Positions 46,327 through 53,802 of a stretch of DNA of 64,000 nt are shown one piece after another. A program made the translations under genes and the position numbers. Source of the stretch: Celeribacter persicus (GTDB lineage: Bacteria > Pseudomonadota > Alphaproteobacteria > Rhodobacterales > Rhodobacteraceae); contig NZ_QAOH01000012.1 of assembly GCF_003050785.1 (NCBI RefSeq), positions 1-64,000 of the forward strand, written 5' to 3'. Each line of letters begins with the position of its first letter. Within the stretch, counting starts at the first letter, position 1. The notes beneath the pieces were generated by a model. That model saw only the letters and a list, made by a program, of their open reading frames with translations, had not been told where the DNA came from and did no database searches.

Positions 46327-47016
46327 ATGAAAGACGTTGACGACAAGTTCCGCAAGACCGACACCGAAGTGCCACTCCGCGAAGAGTTGCGCCCACGCAA
46401 GGTGACCACACCCGACGGGCAGGAAATCGACATCGACCCGCTGCGCGATTATTTCTGCGAGGCCAAGCCCAAGGTGCACCCCAAGGCCTATTCCAAGATT
46501 GTCGAGGATTTCTACAACTGGGCGCGGGCGAATTCGCTCTGGATTCTGGGCTTTGGCACCGGCTGCGGCGCGATCGAGATGCGCCCGCTGATGACGCCGC
46601 GCTTCGATGCCTATCGCTATGGCATCCAATGGCGGCCCACGCCCCGGCAAGCGAACCTTTTGGTGATCTCCGGCTACCTGTCGGTCAAGACCCTCAAACG
46701 CGCCATTCGCGCCTATGAGCAGATGCCGCAGCCGAAATACGTCATGGGGCTTGGCTCCTGCACGATCAACGGCGGCATGTATTGGGACAGCTACAATACG
46801 ATCAAGCGGCTCGACGATTACCTGCCCGTGGATATGTATGTCGCCGGCTGTATGCCCCGCCCCGAAGCGCTCTTGCACGGGTTCATGGAACTCAAACGCG
46901 TGATCCGCGAAGGCAAGGGCGAAGGCGCGAACAAATACGCCGAGAATTTCGACCAGTACAAAGCCAACCAAAAGGCGGTGATCAAGGACTGGGACATGCC
47001 GGATTACAATTGGTGA
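46327..47016 (+). CDS. NuoB-like iron-sulfur subunit (MbxJ-like) with an unusual cysteine set
   Basis: A 229-residue peripheral subunit carrying the proximal [4Fe-4S] cluster equivalent to N2. Cysteines lie in GFGTGCGAIE (C80), GLGSCT (C145) and AGCMPRPEALL (C175). Complex I NuoB has two adjacent cysteines at the first place (CC) and hydrogenases have CxxC; here only one is seen. C44 in DYFCEAKP could be the fourth ligand, but this is not certain. GAGGGTGA precedes the ATG. Confidence 0.85.
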   Translation: MKDVDDKFRKTDTEVPLREELRPRKVTTPDGQEIDIDPLRDYFCEAKPKVHPKAYSKIVEDFYNWARANSLWILGFGTGCGAIEMRPLMTPRFDAYRYGIQWRPTPRQANLLVISGYLSVKTLKRAIRAYEQMPQPKYVMGLGSCTINGGMYWDSYNTIKRLDDYLPVDMYVAGCMPRPEALLHGFMELKRVIREGKGEGANKYAENFDQYKANQKAVIKDWDMPDYNW

Positions 47017-47021
47017 GCACG

Positions 47022-47564
47022 ATGAGAGAAATTCTGTACCGCCTCAAGGACCGCTATCATCTCGGCACGCCGACATTCCAGCGGACCGACCTGTGCTTTG
47101 TCACCGTGCGCCGCGATGAGATTCGCGCGATCCTCACGGAACTGCGCGACATGGAGGGGTTCACGCATCTGACTTTCCTCACTGCCGTCGACTGGATCGA
47201 GGAACAACTTTTTCAACTCACCTATATGGTGAACAACCGCGAAGCCAATCTTTCGCTCGGCCTGCGCGTCCTGCTCGACCGCGAGGACGCCACAGGGGAT
47301 ACGATCCACGATCTCTGGCCCACCGCCGCCACCTATCAGCGCGAGTTGCGCGAAATGTTCGGCATCAAATTCCCCGGCAGCCCCCGTGTGGACGAAGAGT
47401 TCATCTTGGAGGGCTGGACCGACCTGCCCCCCTACCGGCGCGATTTCGATACTTTGGCCTATTCGCAGCAGACCTATAACGACCGTCCGGGGCGCGTCAC
47501 CCATGATCCGAAAACGCATATGCAAAAGACGCTGTATCCGAGCTATCCGAAAGGAGCCAAATGA
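47022..47564 (+). CDS. NuoC-like 30-kDa subunit (MbxK-like)
   Basis: A 180-residue peripheral subunit. The family stretch is MEGFTHLTFLTAVDWIEEQLFQLTYMVNNREANLSLGLRVLLDRED, then the docking segment AATYQRELREMFGIKFPGSPRVDEEFILEGWTDLPPYRRDFD. An alternative GTG start at 47013 overlaps the nuoB-like stop and cannot be excluded. It connects the NuoB- and NuoD-like subunits. Confidence 0.82.
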   Translation: MREILYRLKDRYHLGTPTFQRTDLCFVTVRRDEIRAILTELRDMEGFTHLTFLTAVDWIEEQLFQLTYMVNNREANLSLGLRVLLDREDATGDTIHDLWPTAATYQRELREMFGIKFPGSPRVDEEFILEGWTDLPPYRRDFDTLAYSQQTYNDRPGRVTHDPKTHMQKTLYPSYPKGAK

Positions 47565-48742
47565 TGTTCTCCTTCAAACCCGATCGCTCGCAATATCCCG
47601 CCCCCGGACCCGATGGCAAACTCGAAGTCGATCTGGAAACCGGCAAATACCTGAAACTCTGGCATGGCCCGAACCACCCCGGCATCACCGGCAATATGTC
47701 GGTCGAACTCACCGTCTGTGGCGATGAGGTCGTCGAGGGCAAGACCCATGTCGGCTATCTGCACCGGGGTTTCGAGAAACTCATGGAGCGTCGCACCTTC
47801 ATTCAGGTCTTCCCGATTGTGTGCCGCGTCTGTGTGCCGGAGCCGGATTTCAATGAATATTGCTACGCCGCCGCCGTCGAGGAACTGGCGGGGATCGAAG
47901 TTCCCGAAATGGCCAGTTGGATCAGAACGCTCATTTTGGAAATGGGCCGGTTCAACAGCTACATGATGGCCATGGGCGGCATCTCCGGCGCGCTTGGCCT
48001 CGGCGTGGTCGGCCAGTGGATGACCTATGTGCGCGACATCATGCTGGACCGTTTCGAGGAACTCACGGGCGCGCGCATCTATCACATGTTCATCCTGCCC
48101 GGCGGCGTGCGCGCGCATCTGCCCGAGGGGTTCGAAGCGCGGATGGAAGAGGTTCTGCAAACCGCCGAGCGCTATCTGGCGGATGCCGAAAATCTGATGT
48201 TCAAAAGCTCGGTGTTCAAAACCCGCACACAGGGCGTGGGCGTGATCGACCCCGCTTTGTTCGAGCGTTTCGGCGTGACAGGCCCCAATGCCCGCGCCGG
48301 CGGCGTGGCGAAAGACGTGCGCAAGGACAGCCCCTATCTGGTCTATGACCAGCTTGAGTTCACCGTCCACACGGAAGAGGCCTCAGACATCTACGCCCGC
48401 ACCCTCGTGCGTTACAAAGACCTGCTTGAGACGATCCAGCTTATCCGACAGATCCTTCGTAAAATGCCGAAAGAAGGCGAGGTCATGACGAACCTCCCGA
48501 ATGTGCTGCATTGGAAAATCCCGCGCGGCGAGACCTATATCAAGGGCGAAAGCTCGCGCGGCGAATATGGTTATTATCTGGTGACGGACGGCACGGGCTA
48601 CCCCCGCCGCGTCAATGTCCGGGGGCCGAGCTACACCCATGCCATGGCTCTGCTCGAACATCTGATCCCCGGCACCAATATTTCCGACGTCGCAGCCCTC
48701 ATGGTGTCGCTGCACACCTATCCGCCCGAGATCGAGAGGTAA
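47561..48742 (+). CDS. NuoD/hydrogenase large-subunit-like protein (MbxL-like), not a [NiFe] enzyme
   Basis: A 393-residue large subunit. The N-terminal CxxC of [NiFe] hydrogenases is kept as CRVC (C88, C91), with C101 nearby, but the C-terminal DPCxxC is absent: the tail reads ISDVAALMVSLHTYPPEIER. The complex I quinone motif GPxHPxxHG reads GPNHPGITG (36-44), lacking the second His. Thus both hydrogen chemistry and standard quinone binding look excluded. The start has AAAGGAGC, and the ATG overlaps the nuoC-like stop. Confidence 0.87.
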   Translation: MMFSFKPDRSQYPAPGPDGKLEVDLETGKYLKLWHGPNHPGITGNMSVELTVCGDEVVEGKTHVGYLHRGFEKLMERRTFIQVFPIVCRVCVPEPDFNEYCYAAAVEELAGIEVPEMASWIRTLILEMGRFNSYMMAMGGISGALGLGVVGQWMTYVRDIMLDRFEELTGARIYHMFILPGGVRAHLPEGFEARMEEVLQTAERYLADAENLMFKSSVFKTRTQGVGVIDPALFERFGVTGPNARAGGVAKDVRKDSPYLVYDQLEFTVHTEEASDIYARTLVRYKDLLETIQLIRQILRKMPKEGEVMTNLPNVLHWKIPRGETYIKGESSRGEYGYYLVTDGTGYPRRVNVRGPSYTHAMALLEHLIPGTNISDVAALMVSLHTYPPEIER

Positions 48743-48746
48743 GCCC

Positions 48747-50543
48747 ATGTCCCTTCGTGATGTTCTCTCCCCTTTCACCGCGTGGAAACATGTCATCGAC
48801 GATCCGGTGACCATCAAGGACCCGTTCAATCGTCCGGGCGCCGACCGTTATCGCGGCTTTCACCAGAACGACATGGACAAATGCATCGGCTGCGGCTCCT
48901 GCGAAGAAATTTGTCAGAACGCCGCCATCGACATGGTGCCGGTCGAGGGACAACACGCGGGTCCCGGCGATAGTGGCCTCAGGCCGATGATCGACTATGG
49001 TCGCTGCTGCTGGTGCGCCCTGTGCGTGGATGTCTGCATGACCGGCTCGCTCACCATGTCCAACGAATACACCTGGGTCGACAGCGACCCGGACGCGTTC
49101 CGATTCGTGCCCGGTGCAGACGGAAAGTCATGGGACCTCGATGTCAAAGGCTATCAGCGCGAAGATGTACGCCGCCTGACCGGCACCACCCGCGCGCCGA
49201 TGGGCGAAATGCCCGCTGAGGAGCGGATCGGCAATTTTTGCGAGATTGTCGACGGGTTTACCCCCGAACAGGCCGTGATCGAAGCCGACCGCTGCGTCGA
49301 ATGCGGGCTGTGTGTGGCCACCTGCCCAGCGCATATGGACATCCCGGACTATATCGCGAAGGTGCGCGACGGCGATTTCGAGGGTGGCCTGCGATTGCTT
49401 TACGAGACGAACCCTTTCTCTCAGGCCTGTGGCCGCATCTGTACCCACAAATGCGAAACCACTTGCGCCGCGATGCATGAAGGCGATACGATTGCGATCC
49501 GCTGGCTCAAACGCGCGATCACCGATAGCGTGCCGCGCGAGCGCTATTTCGACCTGATCCGGAAACCCGACGTGCCGGAAACCGGGCAGAAAATCGCGAT
49601 CATCGGCGCGGGGCCTGCGGGGCTGACCACGGCCTATGATCTGGCGCGTGCGGGGCATAAAGTCGTGGTCTTCGAAGCCTTGGATAAACCCGGAGGCATG
49701 ATGCGCTATGGCATCCCGGAATACCGCCTGCCCTATGACGTTCTGGATCACGAGATTTCCGTAATTGAGGCCATGGGTGTCGAGATTCGCTGCAACATGC
49801 GGGTTGGAAAGGAAATTTCCATAGACCAACTGAAGACAGCCTATGACGCCGTGGTGCTCTCCATCGGGCTGCACCAAGGCCGCTCGACCCGCGTTCCGGG
49901 GTCGGAGAAAGCCGAGGCTGCGATTGACCTGTTGCGCCGGATCACGGCAGGCGAAGAAGTCCCGGTGCCGGAACAGGTCGCGGTGATCGGCGGTGGCAAC
50001 GTGGCGATGGACATCGCGCGCTCCATGGCCCGGCTGCAAAAGATCATATACGGCACGGTGGGCGTCACCGTCACCGCTTTGGAAGAACTCGACCGTTTCC
50101 TCGCCGACCGCGAGGAAATCGAAGAGGCACAGGAAGAAGGTTGCGTGATCTACCCGGCCCGCGGGCCACAGGAGATCACCGTTGCGGGCGACACGGTCAC
50201 GGGGCTCAGAACCTGGAAGGTCAAAGCGATTTTTGATGAAGAAGGCCGGTTTGCCCCGAAATATGACGAGACGGACGAGATGATCCACCCCGCTGGCATG
50301 GTGGTCGAGGCCATCGGGCAAATGTCCGACATCTCGCTTTTGGGCGCGGATCTGACAGAACAACTCGAATGGAACCGCGGTCGGATCATGATCGACAGCG
50401 AAGGCCAGACCTCGGAGCCGTGGCTCTGGGCTGCTGGCGATGTAACATCGGGCCCCGATGTCATTCATGCGGTCGCCGACGGTCACCGCGTCGCGCGGTC
50501 GGTCGGCAAAATGCTGGCGGCAAAACGGGAGAAATTGCAATGA
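48747..50543 (+). CDS. NuoI-like ferredoxin fused to GltD-like NAD(P)H oxidoreductase
   Basis: A 598-residue fusion. The first 100 residues are a NuoI/MbxN-type two-cluster ferredoxin (CIGCGSCEEIC, C46-C56; CCWCALCVDVC, C87-C97). A GltD-type Cys domain follows (CVECGLCVATCP, then CGRICTHKCETTC), then an FAD motif IIGAGPAGL (287-292 core) and an NAD(P) motif VIGGGNVAMD (415-421). The C-terminal WLWAAGDVTSG closes the FAD site. The likely role is electron entry or exit between NAD(P)H and the membrane complex. I know of no standard complex I or Mbh subunit of this make-up. Confidence 0.87.
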   Translation: MSLRDVLSPFTAWKHVIDDPVTIKDPFNRPGADRYRGFHQNDMDKCIGCGSCEEICQNAAIDMVPVEGQHAGPGDSGLRPMIDYGRCCWCALCVDVCMTGSLTMSNEYTWVDSDPDAFRFVPGADGKSWDLDVKGYQREDVRRLTGTTRAPMGEMPAEERIGNFCEIVDGFTPEQAVIEADRCVECGLCVATCPAHMDIPDYIAKVRDGDFEGGLRLLYETNPFSQACGRICTHKCETTCAAMHEGDTIAIRWLKRAITDSVPRERYFDLIRKPDVPETGQKIAIIGAGPAGLTTAYDLARAGHKVVVFEALDKPGGMMRYGIPEYRLPYDVLDHEISVIEAMGVEIRCNMRVGKEISIDQLKTAYDAVVLSIGLHQGRSTRVPGSEKAEAAIDLLRRITAGEEVPVPEQVAVIGGGNVAMDIARSMARLQKIIYGTVGVTVTALEELDRFLADREEIEEAQEEGCVIYPARGPQEITVAGDTVTGLRTWKVKAIFDEEGRFAPKYDETDEMIHPAGMVVEAIGQMSDISLLGADLTEQLEWNRGRIMIDSEGQTSEPWLWAAGDVTSGPDVIHAVADGHRVARSVGKMLAAKREKLQ

Positions 50544-51034
50544 GCGAAGCAAACAAGGCCAAGCTGACCGGGCTGACCACGGTCAGGGAGATCATGGACA
50601 CGGCCACGTCCTTCGAGGTGGTGGCGCGCGATTTTTATCAATCGCTCGCCCCGAAAGTGTCTAAGAACATCAGATGGTTGGTGGACGAACTTGCGGAAGA
50701 AGAACAGGGCCACGTCGACCTGTTCACCAAGCTCGCCAACGACCCGAAAGTCTCCGAGGTGATGGCGGAGAAAATCCAGCGCCCGGTGGCGGATGGCAAA
50801 TTTTCCGACTGCGTGCAGGTACCCGATCTGGGCGAGAACCCGGACGATCAAGAGGTATTGCAATACGCCCTGATGCGGGAGACCGCCGCGATGGAGCAAT
50901 ACACGGAACTGGCCGAAACCGCGCCGGAAGGCCCCCTGAAAGAGGCCTTCACCTTCCTCGCCAATGAGGAGGCCGAGCACAAGGAAGAGCTTGAGAAAAT
51001 CTATTACGAGATCGTGCATTCGGGCGGGGTGTGA
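50540..51034 (+). CDS. Ferritin-like/rubrerythrin-type diiron protein
   Basis: A 165-residue four-helix protein. The diiron ligands are apparent in helix pairs: FEVVARDFY, EEEQGHVDLF, ETAAMEQYTELAE and NEEAEHKEELEKIYY, each with ExxH or E. There is no rubredoxin-like C-terminal CxxC. Such proteins remove peroxide or oxygen. It overlaps the end of the fused ferredoxin-GltD gene by 4 bases and so is part of the Mbx-like operon, probably protecting the oxygen-sensitive clusters. Confidence 0.85.
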   Translation: MSEANKAKLTGLTTVREIMDTATSFEVVARDFYQSLAPKVSKNIRWLVDELAEEEQGHVDLFTKLANDPKVSEVMAEKIQRPVADGKFSDCVQVPDLGENPDDQEVLQYALMRETAAMEQYTELAETAPEGPLKEAFTFLANEEAEHKEELEKIYYEIVHSGGV

Positions 51035-51046
51035 TCCCCGCCCCGC

Positions 51047-52276
51047 TCAGGCGGTCTCCTCCGCCCGCAACGGCACGGATTTGAGCGGAACGGACGTGTC
51101 CGCAAGCGCACCTTTCTCCGGCGACTGTCCCGCCTCGATCCAACGCTTGCCCTGCATATAGGCGCGCGGGTCGTTCATTGCGTCGACCGCGAGCAATTCC
51201 GCGCCCTTGAAATACCAGTGGCTCTGCGTCCCCGGCTTGTCTCCGGGGCGCACCACCACATTGTCGAAACCGGTGTTCAACCCGGCGATTTGCAGTTTGA
51301 CGTCATACTGATCCGACCAGAACCACGGCTTCGCCACATAAGGCACGCCCTGACCCAACATCGTGCCCGCCGTCGCTTCCGCCTGCTCGATGGCATTGGG
51401 CACACTCTCAAGCCGGATGCGCTGCCCCTTCCATGGGAAGGAGGCGCAATCGCCCGCCGCGAAAATTTTCGGATGCGAAGTCTGGCCGAATGCGTCGACC
51501 TTGATCCCGTTGTCGATCTCGACACCCGCCATTTCGGCCAACGCCGTTCCGGGGCGCACACCGATGCCACAGACCACGAAATCGACCTCAAGCGTCGCAC
51601 CATCCGACAACTCGGCGGAGAACCCGGTCGCGCCCTTTGACAGCCTTTCAAGGCCACAGCCCTCGCGAATGTCCACGCCATGCGATTTGTGCAGGGCTTT
51701 GATCCAGTCGGCGGTCTCAACAGAGGCCACGCGCGCCAGAATGCGCGGGGCCATCTCGACCAGCGTCACGTCAAGCCCCTTGAGCGCTGCGACCGCCGCC
51801 GCCTCAAGCCCGATATAGCCACCGCCGACGATCAACACCCGCCGCCCCGCGAGGAATTCATGCGCCATGGCATCGGCATCGGCCAGAGAACGCATGGTGT
51901 AAATCCCGGCTTCGCCACCGCCCATGGCAGGCGGCAAGCAGATCGGATCGGCCCCGGTGGTCAGCGCGATCTGATCGACCGGCATTTCGGTTCCGTCCGA
52001 CAGCGTGATGACCATCGTCTCAGGATCAATTCCCGTCACCCGCGTGCCGGTCAAAAGCGCGATCCCTTGTTCCTCATAGAAACTTTCGGGACGCAGGAAC
52101 AATCGGTCCAACTCCATCTCGCCGGACATGTATTTCTTCGACAAGGGCGGGCGCTGATAGGGCGGCTGGGCTTCGGCTCCGATGAGCGTCAAGCGTCCCT
52201 CATAGCCCAAAGCGCGCAGTCTGGCGGCAAGGGCGGAGCCGGCCTGCCCCGCGCCGATCACGGCGATATGCGTCAT
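51047..52276 (-). CDS. FAD-dependent ferredoxin-reductase-like oxidoreductase (ThcD/rhodocoxin-reductase type)
   Basis: A 409-residue flavoprotein: FAD motif VIGAGQAGSALAARLRALGY, NAD(P)H motif VGGGYIGLEAAAVAALKG and the second FAD site IFAAGDCASFP, with a C-terminal reductase dimer domain. It belongs to the family that reduces ferredoxins, rubredoxins or small flavin carriers for oxygenases. The start has GAGGAAGAG. It is the last gene of the cyanase operon and could provide electrons to the acyl-CoA-dehydrogenase-like flavoprotein encoded upstream. Confidence 0.87.
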   Translation of the reverse strand: MTHIAVIGAGQAGSALAARLRALGYEGRLTLIGAEAQPPYQRPPLSKKYMSGEMELDRLFLRPESFYEEQGIALLTGTRVTGIDPETMVITLSDGTEMPVDQIALTTGADPICLPPAMGGGEAGIYTMRSLADADAMAHEFLAGRRVLIVGGGYIGLEAAAVAALKGLDVTLVEMAPRILARVASVETADWIKALHKSHGVDIREGCGLERLSKGATGFSAELSDGATLEVDFVVCGIGVRPGTALAEMAGVEIDNGIKVDAFGQTSHPKIFAAGDCASFPWKGQRIRLESVPNAIEQAEATAGTMLGQGVPYVAKPWFWSDQYDVKLQIAGLNTGFDNVVVRPGDKPGTQSHWYFKGAELLAVDAMNDPRAYMQGKRWIEAGQSPEKGALADTSVPLKSVPLRAEETA

Positions 52277-52328
52277 AACTCTTCCTCGGTGAGACAACGG
52301 GCGCGGGAAGAGCCCGCGCCCAGATAGA

Positions 52329-52781
52329 TCAGTACATTTTGTAAGGCAGGAATTTACCGTCGAGCACAATCTTGACGCGGTCGCCTTTCGGGTCCTCGGT
52401 GCGGGAGATATCCATGGTGAAGTCGATGGCGGACATGATGCCGTCGCCGAATTCCTCTTCGATCAGCGCTTTCATCGTGGTGCCGTAGACGTTCACCACC
52501 TCATAGAGGCGATAGATCAGCGGATCGGTCGGCACGGCGGTCGGCAGCGAACCACGGTAAGGCACGGTCATCAGAAGGGCGACTTCCTCGTCCGAGAAAT
52601 TGATCCCCATGGCGTTGTCGACCTTGGCGATCTGGTCTTTCGTAAGCGAGATCTGCCCCATCAGCGCGGCGGTAGTCCATTCCTTGGATTGCCCGACCGC
52701 CTTGGCGACGTCGGCCCATTTGATGTCGTTGAACACCTTGTGGGCGATGATTTTCTCGGTGAGTTCTGCACGGGTGGTCAT
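52329..52781 (-). CDS. cynS: Cyanate hydratase (cyanase)
   Basis: A 150-residue enzyme that turns cyanate and bicarbonate into ammonia and CO2, acting as a decamer. The catalytic residues equivalent to E. coli R96, E99 and S122 are present as R91, E94 (IYRLYEVVNVYG) and S117 (GIMSAIDF). The N-terminal helix-turn-helix-like domain and the C-terminal DFTMDISRTEDPKGDRVKIVLDGKFLPYKMY are typical. It lies downstream of the rhodanese gene by 45 bases. Confidence 0.96.
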   Translation of the reverse strand: MTTRAELTEKIIAHKVFNDIKWADVAKAVGQSKEWTTAALMGQISLTKDQIAKVDNAMGINFSDEEVALLMTVPYRGSLPTAVPTDPLIYRLYEVVNVYGTTMKALIEEEFGDGIMSAIDFTMDISRTEDPKGDRVKIVLDGKFLPYKMY

Positions 52782-52826
52782 CTGTATGTCTCCGTAAGTT
52801 CAGATGTTTCATTTGGGTATTTGAGA

Positions 52827-53684
52827 TCAGGCGCCGAAGGGCAGCCCCTCTTCGATGGGAAGCGACATATCGCGCGACCATTCGTTCCAGGAGCCGAAAT
52901 AGATCGCGACATCCTTGATCCCGGCCTCCTTGAGGGCCAAAAACGTGTTCGAGGCGCGCGCGCCCTTGAAGCAGTAAAGCTTGACCGGCGTGTCGGGCGT
53001 GATGCCGACGGTGGCGCATTCGGCGAGGACTTCCTCGCGCGATTTCATCATCTTGCCATGGGCGGATGGTTTCATCATGCGATACCATTCGATCCAGACC
53101 GCGCCCGGAATGCGGCCCTTGCGCGGACAGAAATCGACGCCATAGGGCGAGGATGAGGTGCCGATCCATTCGTCGATGTCGCGCACATCGAGGATCACCG
53201 CCTCCGGATCGCCGATTGCGGCCTTCATGTCGGCGGCATCCATCATGATCGCGCCTGCGGCCTCAACGATCTCGAAGCCTGCCGGTGTCGGCGTGACGGC
53301 AGTGGTCGAAACCGGAAGATCGTCGGCGGTCCATGCGGCGAACCCGCCGTGCAGCACCTTGACCTTCGGGTAACCCAAGAAGGACAACAAGTAGAAGCCA
53401 CGGCAGGACTGGCCGAAACCTCCGTCCATCGCCGCCTCGTAGATCACGGCGGTTTTCTCGCCGTCGAGACCGGCAGCACCGAATTCGGCGGCGAATTTCT
53501 CCTTGAGCGCGGCCATACCGGAGGCGTCCGACGTGGCGAGGAAAGTAAAGATGTCATGCATGTTCACCGCACCGGGGATGTGCCCGGCGGCGAAACTTTC
53601 GGGATCGCGCGTGTCGATGATGACCGCGAGATCGGCGTCGGAAAGGGTCTTCAGATCAGTCGGGGTAATGAGCGCAGAGTCCAT
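52827..53684 (-). CDS. Two-domain rhodanese-type sulfurtransferase
   Basis: A 285-residue sulfurtransferase from MDSALITPTD. Two rhodanese domains: VIIDTRDPESFAAGHIPGAVNM in the first and VILDVRDIDEWIG...GRIPGAVWIEW in the second. The catalytic cysteine loop is CFKGARA (C238), and the terminal GSWNEWSRD...PIEEG motif is conserved. Relatives transfer sulfane sulfur from thiosulfate or 3-mercaptopyruvate to thiols or cyanide. A 118-base gap separates it from the flavoprotein gene upstream. Confidence 0.9.
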   Translation of the reverse strand: MDSALITPTDLKTLSDADLAVIIDTRDPESFAAGHIPGAVNMHDIFTFLATSDASGMAALKEKFAAEFGAAGLDGEKTAVIYEAAMDGGFGQSCRGFYLLSFLGYPKVKVLHGGFAAWTADDLPVSTTAVTPTPAGFEIVEAAGAIMMDAADMKAAIGDPEAVILDVRDIDEWIGTSSSPYGVDFCPRKGRIPGAVWIEWYRMMKPSAHGKMMKSREEVLAECATVGITPDTPVKLYCFKGARASNTFLALKEAGIKDVAIYFGSWNEWSRDMSLPIEEGLPFGA

Positions 53685-53802
53685 GCGGCGGCTCCCTGTT
53701 GTTGGTTCCGTTTGACGTTGTGTGACCTGTGTTTTGATTATTGGGGGGAGAGACGCGCCCTCCCCCATGGGGAATTTTGTGCGGAAAAATCCAGACGGAA
53801 AC

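Noticed and set aside
47561-48742. [NiFe] hydrogenase large subunit
   Set aside because: Only the N-terminal CxxC is present. The C-terminal DPCxxC is missing, and no hydrogenase maturation genes are in the window.
39827-50543. Second respiratory complex I (nuo) operon
   Set aside because: No NuoE, NuoF, NuoG, NuoA or NuoJ genes are seen. The order and Mrp subunits match Mbx/Ehr complexes, and the quinone His motif is lost in the NuoD-like subunit.
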